Assembly (NCBI GenBank): GCA_025934595.1
Contig: JAICXU010000207.1
Span: 1 to 6,324, forward strand
Source: Polyangiaceae bacterium
GTDB taxonomy: Bacteria; Myxococcota_A; Polyangia; Polyangiales; Polyangiaceae
Length of the DNA: 6,324 nucleotides
Direction of reading: 5' to 3'
Made by a program: the position numbers and the translations under genes. The notes beneath the pieces were generated by a model that did no database searches, was not told the DNA's origin, and saw only the letters and a list, made by a program, of their open reading frames with translations. This document shows, one piece after another, positions 1 to 5,816 of the stretch (position 1 is the first letter of the stretch; every line of letters begins with the position of its first letter).

Positions 1-362
1 TTCTCGTGGTGGAGGACGACGACCAGGTTCGTCGCGCGCTTTGTGTCGTGCTCCAAGCCGAGGGGTATCGCGTGATCGTCGCGTCTTCGGCCCATGGCGC
101 GTTGATCGAAGCGCGCCGTCATCCCATCGATCTCATTCTCGTCGATGTCATCCTGCCGGCGATGGGCGGGCGCGTGCTCGTCGAAAGGCTGCGGCAGGCC
201 GGTCATCGCACGAAGGTGCTGTTCATGTCGGGCCACCCCGACGTGGTCGTTCAAGCGCAAGGCGTAGTGGAGCCCGGCGATGTTCTCATCCACAAGCCGT
301 TCTCGCCGCGCGTTCTCGTCGAGGCGGTCGCCCGCGCTTTGCGTCGCGACTTGGTGCGCTAG
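1..362 (+). CDS. Receiver (REC) domain, 3' end of a two-component gene, probably a hybrid sensor histidine kinase
   Basis: The frame is open from the window edge, with codons in phase from base 3, and ends at a TAG at 360-362. About 120 residues are visible, which is one complete receiver domain. Numbering from the valine codon at base 6, the acidic pocket is E3-D4-D5, the phospho-acceptor Asp is D47 (LVDVILPAMGG), the switch Ser is S75 (FMSGHPD) and the conserved Lys is K97 (HKPFSP). All catalytic positions are present, so it should accept a phosphoryl group. The 'FMSG...GVVEPGDVLIHKPFSP' pattern followed by a short tail with no output domain is typical of the C-terminal receiver of hybrid histidine kinases, so I infer that the kinase part lies upstream. 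A stand-alone receiver starting near the edge cannot be excluded. It converges on the dus gene. Receiver identity is certain; the parent protein is inferred. Confidence 0.85.
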   Translation, partial: LVVEDDDQVRRALCVVLQAEGYRVIVASSAHGALIEARRHPIDLILVDVILPAMGGRVLVERLRQAGHRTKVLFMSGHPDVVVQAQGVVEPGDVLIHKPFSPRVLVEAVARALRRDLVR

Positions 363-423
363 TCGGACGACGCAGCGATTGAATTCGCGAACCGCCCGCT
401 GATCGCGAAGCCGCTCGAAGTTG

Positions 424-450
424 CCGTCGCCCCGACGGAATTCTCGTCGG
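424..450. terminator. Overlapping GC-rich hairpins between convergent genes, possible weak terminator
   Basis: Two perfect 6-bp stems compete for the same bases. CCGTCG (424-429) pairs with CGACGG (433-438) around a 3-base loop. CCGACG (432-437) pairs with CGTCGG (445-450) around a 7-base loop. They lie between the REC stop (362) and the dus stop (453), where a bidirectional terminator would be expected. No T-run follows on either strand, so this is not a classic intrinsic terminator. In a GC-rich genome such dyads also occur by chance. Confidence 0.25.
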
Positions 451-452
451 AC

Positions 453-1433
453 TCACGCCGCTCTCTTCGCGCTCTCTTCCAGCATCGCGAGACATCCCGC
501 GAGTGAATCGCACGTGTTCAGCCGTCGCCGCAAATCTGCCGCGCCCGGCAATCCGTGCAAATATCCGCTCAAATGTCGTCGCGTCACGCGCACGCCGAAC
601 GGCTCGCCGCGCATCTCCACGTTCGCGCGAAGGTGCTCCACGCAAAGCGCGATGCGCTCTTCCGGCGTCGGCGAAAACACGGGCTTCCCTGCGAGCGCAG
701 CTTCGATCTCGCGGAAGATCCACGGGTGCTCGATCGCGCGTCGGCCGATCATCACCGCTTCGCATTTCGTGTCGCTCATTGCGCGCATGGCGCCCTCCGC
801 CGTCTACACGTCGCCGTTCACGACGACGGGAATCGAGACGACCTCGCGTGCTTTTTGCGCCCACGTCCAGTCGGCGGCGCCGGAGTGACCCATCGAAGCG
901 GTGCGACAGTGAATCGTGAGCGCGGCGATGCCGGTGTCTTCGAGCCGGCGCGCGAGATCGACGATTGGCATCTCGGACTCCGGTCCATAACCGATGCGCG
1001 TCTTCACGGTGACGGGAACGCCGACGCTGTCCACGACCATCTTCGCCATCGCCACCATCGCGTGCGGATCGCGCAGCCAACCGGCGCCCGCGCCGCGGCC
1101 GGCGATCTTCGGAACCCAACATCCGCAGTTGACGTCGATGAACATCGGCTGCGCGGTCGCGGCGAAGCGCGCCGCTTCCGAGAGGCGCTGGGGGTCGGCG
1201 CCGTAGATTTGGATCGCCGTCATTCGATCGTCGTCAGCGAGCGAAATTTTTCGGCGCGCGTTTCGGCAGCCGCGGAGGAGGCCCTCGACGTTGACGAACT
1301 CGGTCATCATGATCTTGCCGCCGAATTTTCGGCAAAGCCTGCGGAAGACGACGTCGGTGACGTCTTCCATGGGCGCCAAAATGGCGGGATTTTCCGCGAT
1401 TTTTGCGCGTAGCTCGGCGACCGAGAGAGGCAT
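453..1433 (-). pseudogene. dus: tRNA-dihydrouridine synthase (Dus) reading frame interrupted by an in-frame TAG
   Basis: Dus enzymes are FMN- and NADPH-dependent and reduce uridines in the tRNA D-loop. The frame starts at ATG 1433, 12 bases after the osmC-like stop, and runs 326 codons to TGA at 453-455, the normal family length. Codon 210 is TAG. Before it are the FMN-binding start (ILAPMEDVTD, 18-27), the catalytic Cys region (DVNCGCW, Cys105), VKTRIG with Lys144, IHCRT with His175 and NGDV (206-209). After it, in the same frame, are the FMN phosphate-binding MIGRRA (228-233), HPWIFRE and a helical tRNA-binding C-terminal segment. The upstream piece (804-1433) makes 209 residues. The downstream piece can start at ATG 788 and makes 111. 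Cys105 is followed by Trp where most Dus proteins have Pro. Either the gene is newly inactivated, the TAG is a sequencing error, or the protein is made in two parts or by readthrough. Family assignment is firm; functional state is open. Confidence 0.88.
786..806 (-). promoter_or_regulatory. Amber stop plus possible re-initiation site inside dus
   Basis: On the minus strand, TAG (806-804) is followed by four codons and then ATG at 788-786 in the same frame. A GGAGG (plus-strand 794-798) sits 5 bases upstream of this ATG, a good Shine-Dalgarno distance. Ribosomes ending at the TAG could therefore restart and make the C-terminal part separately. The GGAGG also simply encodes the expected residues of the loop (Ala-Glu-Gly), so it may be coincidental. 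Confidence 0.4.
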
Positions 1434-1445
1434 GACGCTGTCTAC

Positions 1446-1946
1446 CTAGCGCTCGGGCTCGAGCGCGTCCAGCTTGGCCGAAGAGGCGCGAACGACCACG
1501 GCCTCGTGACGCACCGGAAAGCTCACCGAGCTCGCGATGAAACATTCTTCATGCGCGTCGTCGTGGAGCTTCTTCGCGAGATCGAGATCGCTCGATGCGA
1601 TCGTCGCGCGCGGCCGGAGGAGCGCATCGACGAAGCGAATCTTGCCCGCGCTCATTTCCATTTTTCCGGTCGCATCGTCTTCGTAGCCTACGAGCACGAT
1701 TCCCTTTCGCGCGCAGAGCGCCGCGTACGAAAGGAAGTGACACGCGGAGAGCGCCGCCATCATCAAGTCTTCCGGATTGTAGATCTTCGCATCACCGCGA
1801 AAAGGAGCGGCGGCCGACATCGTCATCGCCGGTTTGCCTTCGATTTCGATCTCGCATTCCCGCGAGTACGCGTCGTACTTCGTCGTGCCGCCGGCTTTCG
1901 CGCCGGTCCAGCGGAGCTTGCACGCGAAGTGGTGCTCGTGGCTCAT
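1446..1946 (-). CDS. OsmC/Ohr-family protein (probable thiol peroxidase)
   Basis: This 166-residue protein has the length and signature of the OsmC/Ohr family, whose members reduce organic hydroperoxides with a pair of cysteines at a dimer interface. The two key cysteines are visible: Cys69 in LMMAALSACHFLSYAALC and Cys135 in HEECFIASS. The upstream acidic NPEDLMMAAL segment (57-66) is also typical. There is no signal peptide, so it should be cytoplasmic. It starts at ATG 1946, which overlaps the acyltransferase TGA as ATGA, suggesting translational coupling. It ends with TAG at 1446-1448, 12 bases before dus. The partner reductant and true substrate cannot be read from the sequence. It fits the general OsmC-like group better than Ohr itself, so I give no gene symbol. 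Confidence 0.92.
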   Translation of the reverse strand: MSHEHHFACKLRWTGAKAGGTTKYDAYSRECEIEIEGKPAMTMSAAAPFRGDAKIYNPEDLMMAALSACHFLSYAALCARKGIVLVGYEDDATGKMEMSAGKIRFVDALLRPRATIASSDLDLAKKLHDDAHEECFIASSVSFPVRHEAVVVRASSAKLDALEPER

Positions 1947-2851
1947 TCCCGACCGTCTGCGCGTGCCTTCGCTTCGGCCGCGAGGTCGGCGATCGCTTTC
2001 GTCGAACGCGCCGAGATCTCGCGAAATAGGCGCGGGCTCGGCGGCTTGTCGAGGAGCGTGCCGAAATCGACGGGCGCGCCGAACGTGACGTTCACGGGGT
2101 TGCCGGTCTTCGTGTAGTTCGACGAGACTTGCTTCACGATGTCGTTGCCGAGCCCGTGAATGAAGACAGGGATTACGGGAACACGCGCGCCGTGGATGAT
2201 GCGACCGACGCCGGGCTGCGCGGGCAAGAGCGAGAACGGATCGTCGCTCAGATTGCGTTGCCCCTCGGGATGCAAGCCGATGAACGTGCCGCCGCGTCGC
2301 AAGATGCGGATCGTCTCGTCGATGCCCGCGAGGTTGAGCGACGCGCGCTTGCGATCGCGAAAGACGGGCGGATACATCGCGAAGAAGCTCATGACGCCGT
2401 TCACGAAAAATCCGAGCGCCTTGTCGTAGAAAAAGTTCGAGCGAACCGGAAATAAAATACGGTGCGGCAAACCTTGCTTCACGAGGTACGCGGTGACGAC
2501 GTAGAGATCGAAGAAGCTCCGATGATTCGAGACGCAGATGAAGCTCTGCTTCGGATCGAACGGCGGCAATCGGTCCATGCCGTGCACGACGCGGAGATTT
2601 TTGATGGACTGCTCGATCCAATTCGCGCCGATGTGACGTTGCAAAAAACGGAGCGAGCGATCGAGCCGGCCCGGGATGAGGCTGTGACGAATGAAACGAA
2701 TGTGGAGCTTCTCGAGCGTCGAGAGATCGCCCTTGCCGAGCTCGAGCAAATCGAGCGTCGCCGTGCTCGCCGCGCGAAGCTTCTTCGGTTCCCCGACCTC
2801 GTCGCCGTTGGCGAGAGGCGTGGTTTTTCCAGGCTCGATTTGCGAGGGCAC
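1943..2851 (-). CDS. PlsC-type 1-acyl-glycerol-phosphate acyltransferase family protein
   Basis: About 302 residues. Members of this family transfer acyl groups to lysophosphatidate or related lipids at the inner membrane. The hallmark motifs appear in order: motif I NHRSFFD (catalytic His110 and Asp115), an arginine-containing FPVRSNFF stretch about 25 residues later, motif III GLHPEGQRN (Glu196-Gly-Gln-Arg199) and motif IV VPVIPVFIHG (224-233). The N-terminal 80 residues lack catalytic motifs and carry a charged, possibly amphipathic stretch. Start choice: GTG at 2857 overlaps the upstream TGA as GTGA, but its GGAG (2860-2863) is only 2 bases away. GTG at 2851 has the same GGAG at 8 bases, so I prefer it. 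The two differ by two residues. The TGA at 1943-1945 overlaps the next gene's ATG. Whether it is the housekeeping PlsC or a side-branch acyltransferase (ornithine lipid, menaquinone lipid or similar) cannot be decided, so no symbol is given. Confidence 0.92.
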   Translation of the reverse strand: MPSQIEPGKTTPLANGDEVGEPKKLRAASTATLDLLELGKGDLSTLEKLHIRFIRHSLIPGRLDRSLRFLQRHIGANWIEQSIKNLRVVHGMDRLPPFDPKQSFICVSNHRSFFDLYVVTAYLVKQGLPHRILFPVRSNFFYDKALGFFVNGVMSFFAMYPPVFRDRKRASLNLAGIDETIRILRRGGTFIGLHPEGQRNLSDDPFSLLPAQPGVGRIIHGARVPVIPVFIHGLGNDIVKQVSSNYTKTGNPVNVTFGAPVDFGTLLDKPPSPRLFREISARSTKAIADLAAEAKARADGRE

Positions 2852-2853
2852 GA

Positions 2854-3951
2854 TCACGGCTCCAGCGGGCCGAGCGTGCTGGCCTCGACGCAACACGTGC
2901 CCTTTTTGTCGATCGCGGCTTGGATGATCGCGATGCGCTCGAGGATGTTCTGACGTAGCGCCTCCGGCCCGTGGCGCGGGATCGCGTCCTTCAGTCGATC
3001 ATTCTCGTGATTCCATTCTTGGATCACGTTGTCCGGCACCGTCTCGTGCTGTTGCTCCGCTTTTTTCTGAATCGCGACGGGATCGCGCATGACCGCGCCC
3101 CATCCCGCGACCATCTGCTCCATCGGAGCGCGGTAGCGCACGTTCACGACGACCATCAACCGGTGAACCTGGCCCTTTTGTTTCGTGTACGCCTCGAGCG
3201 CGAGAAAGTTCATCCACGCGATGCGTCGCGCGAGCGGTGAATACCCCTTGCCGTAGCGAATGCGCGCGCTCTCGGCGTCCCAAATTTTTCGCGATATGTC
3301 GTCGTTGTTCGCGTCGGCAAATGACATCCCGCCGAGGTTCGAAAGCATCGCGGACTCGCTCTTGTAAGCATCGAGCATGTCGGGATCGATATCGGGCGGC
3401 GGCATGTAGTTGAAGGGATCGGTGATCTCCTTTCCCTTGTCCGAGCCGTTTTGCGGCTTCACTTCTTTGGGCTCACCGCCTTTGTCGCCCCTCTTGCCTT
3501 TCTTCGCGGAAGGCACCTCTTGTATCGCCGCCGAGTATCCGGGGAGCGCGGGAGGCAGCACGTCTTCGTCGCGGTACCAATCGATCGGCTCGGTATCGAC
3601 ACCGCTCGTTCCCGCGACCCCGTTCACGTACGTCATCTCGAACGACGCGTCTTCGAGCTGCTGCTTCTTGAATGGCTCTTGCCGAACCTGCAAGAGGATC
3701 ATGTCCGGTTTGAACGTGTCGATGATGTCGGCGATCTTGGTGAGCGGATAGCCTGCGCTCGTGAGGTGATCGCGACCGACGGTGCCGACGACCATCGCCA
3801 CGAGGTCGGGCTCGTTCTGGGTCGCTTGAGGGGCGCCGATCTCCGACGGCGATCGCGCTTGCGGATTTCCTCCGCAACCTTCGCATTCGACGGCGAGCCC
3901 GAGAAGCGCCGTTAGAGCGAGAAAATAAGGGATCTTGGACATCGAGCGCAC
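2854..3951 (-). CDS. Predicted exported protein or lipoprotein of unknown function
   Basis: 365 residues if the GTG at 3951 is used, 362 from the ATG at 3942. A short basic start and a hydrophobic stretch (7-21) form a signal peptide followed by VECEGCGGN. Cys23 or Cys26 could be lipidated, but neither lipobox is canonical. The folded part begins near 47 (PDLVAMVVGTVGRDH...), followed by a helix and KPDMILLQVR (81-90). A lysine- and glycine-rich, probably disordered linker spans 148-175. An alpha-rich C-terminal half contains RRIAWMNFLALEAY and the strand HRLMVVVNVRY (263-273). This layout faintly recalls TraB/TIKI/ChaN-like proteins (GTxH near the N-terminus, then 'kPD..l.E', a late 'vlvvvG..H' strand), but their histidines and glutamate are not conserved. 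A GAGG lies 11 bases before GTG 3951, favouring that start. It is probably in one transcript with the acyltransferase. The export call is likely; the function is unknown. Confidence 0.8.
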   Translation of the reverse strand: MRSMSKIPYFLALTALLGLAVECEGCGGNPQARSPSEIGAPQATQNEPDLVAMVVGTVGRDHLTSAGYPLTKIADIIDTFKPDMILLQVRQEPFKKQQLEDASFEMTYVNGVAGTSGVDTEPIDWYRDEDVLPPALPGYSAAIQEVPSAKKGKRGDKGGEPKEVKPQNGSDKGKEITDPFNYMPPPDIDPDMLDAYKSESAMLSNLGGMSFADANNDDISRKIWDAESARIRYGKGYSPLARRIAWMNFLALEAYTKQKGQVHRLMVVVNVRYRAPMEQMVAGWGAVMRDPVAIQKKAEQQHETVPDNVIQEWNHENDRLKDAIPRHGPEALRQNILERIAIIQAAIDKKGTCCVEASTLGPLEP

Positions 3952-4001
3952 TCATAGCACGACCTCTTCGCGAGCGAAAAGGCGCGGTGCGCGTGCGCGA
4001 G

Positions 4002-5150
4002 TCAGGTCGACATTTGTTCGCGTTGGAGCGCGGCGCAACCGGCCGCCCACAGCTCTGCATCGCCGGGCAATCCACCTTCGATGCGAACGGCGAAGCCGGC
4101 GGGAACCGTCGCGCGATCATCGGGTCCGAACGCGCGTTGCCACACGACACGTCCGACGAGACGAACGCGGCGCGCCGATCGCGGCGGCCACAGCTCGAGC
4201 CACACGTCATCGCCGGGTGAGAGCGGTGCGAGCGTGCGCACGAACGCGCCCTTCGCGGAGATGTTGTACGTGAAGCCGACGTCGTCTCCGTCGTCGCGTC
4301 CGGCGTGTCGAAACACGACGCTCGTGCCGAAGAGCAAACGGAGATCGGCGCGTGCGTTCATGCCCGTGGGACGCGAGAGCTCGTTCGCCATGAAGAGCGC
4401 GTTCTCTGTCGGCGCATACGCGTCGAGCACGCCGACCGACGTCAGCTCTTTCGCCGCGGCACGCACCGCTGCCATGCGTTTCGGCGCCGCGACGACGACC
4501 CACGGCGTGGTCGATCCGCCGAGGCGCGCGTTCGAGAGCGCGGCCACTGCGCCGGCGCCGTCCATCTCGTCGCTCGCGAGCACGAAGCGCGCGTTTCGCG
4601 AAAGCGCGATCGCTTCTTCGGCGCTCGACGCGATGACGGGCTCGATGCCCGCGTTCCACAGCGTGCGTACATAAAAGGAGAGGTCGTCTCCGACGACGAC
4701 GGCGCGGTCCTTGTACGAGGCTTGGGAGGGCTTGATGTTCCGAAGAGCACGAATGCGCCGCACGAGCGCAGACGGATCGTTCACGTCGACGAGATCATCG
4801 CCGCCGGCGTGGAACAGCTCCGCGAACGAAAGCTCACCACGTCGCTCGCACGCACCGATCACGGGAACGCGCGCGAGGCCGCGACGACGACGAACGAGCG
4901 CGCACGCTCGACCGAATGCTCCGGAGTCGACGGCCGCGATGACGGCCATCGGCGTCTCGTGATCGAGGACGGCGCTCGGATCGCCATTGCGTCCGGCCTG
5001 CGCGATGCCGACGTGGAGCGACTCGGCGGCGCTGCGTAGCGCCGCCATCGCGCGGGGCGGCAGGCTGCCCACGACGGCAAGCGGGCGATCCGCAGTCGAA
5101 GCTCTATCCCACTCTCGCGAAATTCTTACTGAATCAATGGCCTGGGTCAC
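4002..5150 (-). CDS. PilZ-domain protein with two degenerate receiver-like domains
   Basis: 382 residues. PilZ domains bind cyclic di-GMP. The C-terminal domain (about 265-360) has both binding signatures: RADLR (267-271, the RxxxR switch) and NISAKG (296-301, the [D/N]xSxxG motif), and ends in GFAVRI. So c-di-GMP binding is plausible. Residues 22-138 fold like a receiver (LAVVG, GGDDLVDV, ...ALVRRIRAL) but lack the acidic pair and the conserved Lys. Residues 148-260 form a second receiver-like domain that keeps D155-D156 and a possible acceptor Asp194 (VLASDEMDG) but has Ala at the Thr/Ser position and no Lys. Phosphorylation-dependent signalling is therefore doubtful. The start is GTG 5150, backed by CGGAG (5159-5163) at 8 bases. 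It is first in the leftward block, 50 bases before the exported-protein gene. Soluble, no membrane segment. Likely roles in motility, adhesion or development are family-based inference. Confidence 0.9.
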   Translation of the reverse strand: MTQAIDSVRISREWDRASTADRPLAVVGSLPPRAMAALRSAAESLHVGIAQAGRNGDPSAVLDHETPMAVIAAVDSGAFGRACALVRRRRGLARVPVIGACERRGELSFAELFHAGGDDLVDVNDPSALVRRIRALRNIKPSQASYKDRAVVVGDDLSFYVRTLWNAGIEPVIASSAEEAIALSRNARFVLASDEMDGAGAVAALSNARLGGSTTPWVVVAAPKRMAAVRAAAKELTSVGVLDAYAPTENALFMANELSRPTGMNARADLRLLFGTSVVFRHAGRDDGDDVGFTYNISAKGAFVRTLAPLSPGDDVWLELWPPRSARRVRLVGRVVWQRAFGPDDRATVPAGFAVRIEGGLPGDAELWAAGCAALQREQMST

Positions 5151-5235
5151 GGGTCATTCTCCGTTCCTACACATCTGAGGGGACGGCACATCCACGCGCC
5201 CAATTGACCCCGCATCGCTTTTTTCTTTTGCATTG

Positions 5236-5247
5236 GGCGCCGGCGCC
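5236..5247. repeat. Perfect 12-bp palindrome GGCGCCGGCGCC
   Basis: This self-complementary site ends 11 bases before the TTGACA box of the candidate tRNA promoter. It could be a protein-binding site acting on either divergent transcript. A GC-only palindrome is not rare in this base composition, so function is uncertain. Confidence 0.4.
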
Positions 5248-5258
5248 GAGACCGATGC

Positions 5259-5287
5259 TTGACACACTGCGCACCTTGCGCTACCCG
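5259..5287 (+). promoter_or_regulatory. Candidate sigma70 promoter for the tRNA-tuf operon
   Basis: A perfect -35 hexamer TTGACA (5259-5264) is followed after 17 bases by TACCCG (5282-5287), a poor -10 that keeps only the initial TA. The bases after it are GC-rich (GTGCGCACC), as in stringently controlled stable-RNA promoters. Initiation near 5294 would give a leader of about 208 bases before the first tRNA. The -35 match and position support it; the weak -10 does not. Confidence 0.4.
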
Positions 5288-5295
5288 TGCGCACC
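5268..5295 (+). repeat. Direct repeat of TGCGCACC with 20-bp period around the -10 region
   Basis: TGCGCACC occurs at 5268-5275 and again at 5288-5295, exactly 20 bp apart (about two helical turns), bracketing the putative -10. The second copy lies in the palindrome GTGCGCAC (5287-5294). It could be a tandem operator, or chance similarity in GC-rich DNA. Confidence 0.35.
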
Positions 5296-5361
5296 CCCGA
5301 AGAGCCCTTGCATTTCTGGTGCTTTCCGGACTTGGGGCACGTTGGCGCTTCTCTTGCTTGC

Positions 5362-5421
5362 GGGGCCGGTCCTTCTGCGCTAGGTAAATCCCCCTTTTTT
5401 CAAACGCTTTTCTTTTTTTCC
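5362..5421 (+). other. C-run/T-run tract in the tRNA operon leader
   Basis: CCCCC (5390-5394) runs into six T's (5395-5400), then a second T-rich run at 5408-5418. GGGG at 5362-5365 could pair with the C's across a 25-base loop, giving a weak terminator-like structure. The stem is only four pairs, so an attenuator is possible but poorly supported. Confidence 0.2.
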
Positions 5422-5489
5422 CGTCGCTTCGTCGTCTTCGTCGCCGCCGCCATCAAACAGATCACCCGAAAAAATCGTTGCTCGATCTG

Positions 5490-5508
5490 CGTCAGGTGTT
5501 GGCTGACG
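5490..5508 (+). repeat. Inverted repeat joining the leader to the tRNA-Thr acceptor strand
   Basis: CGTCAG (5490-5495) in the leader is complementary to CTGACG (5503-5508), the 5' acceptor strand of the first tRNA, with a 7-base loop. It copies the tRNA's own 3' acceptor strand (CGTCAGC, 5566-5572), so in the precursor it could compete for pairing around the RNase P cleavage site. Confidence 0.45.
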
Positions 5509-5576
5509 TAGCTCAATGGCAGAGCACCTGTTTTGTAAACAGGTGGTTAGGGGTTCAACTCCCCTCGTCAGCTCCA
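5502..5576 (+). tRNA. tRNA-Thr (anticodon TGT)
   Basis: The full cloverleaf is visible. The acceptor GCTGACG (5502-5508) pairs with CGTCAGC (5566-5572), the D-arm is GCTC/GAGC, and the anticodon stem CCTGT/ACAGG carries loop TTTGTAA with anticodon TGT at 5534-5536, reading ACA. The T-arm is AGGGG/CCCCT with loop TTCAACT. The discriminator is T5573 and CCA (5574-5576) is encoded, the only gene of the four with an encoded CCA. It is first in the tRNA-tuf cluster, equivalent in position to E. coli thrU. Confidence 0.97.
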
Positions 5577-5627
5577 GCTTTCCGCGGAGGTTTTCCCAGC
5601 GAGATCTTGAAAAGGTCCAGTAATTCT

Positions 5628-5709
5628 GGAGGGTTGCCCGAGCGGCCAAAGGGAGCAGACTGTAAATCTGCCGGCTATGCCTTCGATGGTTCGAATCCAT
5701 CACCCTCCA
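5628..5709 (+). tRNA. tRNA-Tyr (anticodon GTA)
   Basis: A class II tRNA with a long variable arm. The acceptor GGAGGGT (5628-5634) pairs with ACCCTCC (5702-5708). The anticodon stem GCAGA/TCTGC holds loop CTGTAAA with GTA at 5662-5664. The variable arm stem is GGC-TAT-GCC, and the T-arm is GATGG-TTCGAAT-CCATC. The discriminator is A5709. CCA is not encoded (CAG follows), so a CCA-adding enzyme is needed. Equivalent in position to E. coli tyrU. Confidence 0.97.
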
Positions 5710-5743
5710 CAGCGGCTGGCGCATCTGGTCAAGGCAGGGCCGT

Positions 5744-5816
5744 GCGGGAGTAGCTCAGTTGGTAGAGCGTCAGCCTTCCAAGCTGAACGTCGCCGGTTCG
5801 AATCCGGTCTCCCGCT
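5744..5816 (+). tRNA. tRNA-Gly (anticodon TCC)
   Basis: The acceptor GCGGGAG (5744-5750) pairs with CTCCCGC (5809-5815). The D-arm is GCTC/GAGC, and the anticodon stem TCAGC/GCTGA has loop CTTCCAA with TCC at 5777-5779, reading GGA. The T-arm is GCCGG-TTCGAAT-CCGGT. The discriminator is T5816, followed by CCGA, so CCA is not encoded. Equivalent in position to E. coli glyT. Confidence 0.97.

Larger units (their letters stand above)
5151..5501. other. Divergent intergenic region and long leader of the tRNA-tuf operon
   Basis: I find no convincing gene in these 351 bases. They separate the leftward PilZ gene from the rightward tRNA-tuf cluster and should hold both promoters. Visible elements are the CGGAG ribosome binding site of the PilZ gene (5159-5163), a T-rich tract (5219-5229), a 12-bp palindrome, a consensus -35 box, an 8-bp direct repeat, and a pyrimidine-rich stretch (5390-5452). 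I found no clear minus-strand promoter for the PilZ gene. Confidence 0.7.

Noticed and set aside
804..806. TAG in dus as evidence for pyrrolysine or genome-wide amber recoding
   Set aside because: Two neighbouring genes (REC at 360-362, OsmC-like at 1446-1448) end on TAG, and no pyl genes or known insertion context are visible.
286..1412. Long open frames on both strands across the dus gene (for example 286-1122 minus and 555-1412 plus)
   Set aside because: They are shadows in GC-rich coding DNA: Arg- and Ala-rich, no family motifs, no ribosome sites, and in conflict with the clear Dus frame.
2129..3915. Open frames on the plus strand opposite the acyltransferase and exported-protein genes (for example 2462-2953 and 3451-3915)
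   Set aside because: Antisense to well-supported genes, with low-complexity His/Arg-rich or charged translations and no recognisable motif.
3953..3955. ATG with a well-spaced GAGG just before the exported-protein gene
   Set aside because: It opens an out-of-frame Arg-rich shadow. The signal peptide lies in the frame of GTG 3951/ATG 3942, so I kept that frame and note only that the ribosome site is shared.
5380..5753. Open frames covering the tRNA genes (5380-5724 minus, 5478-5753 plus, 5700-6017 minus)
   Set aside because: They read through tRNA sequence. Peptides of the 'SNHRRHS' or 'RPDSNRRR' type are well-known translation artefacts of tRNA genes.
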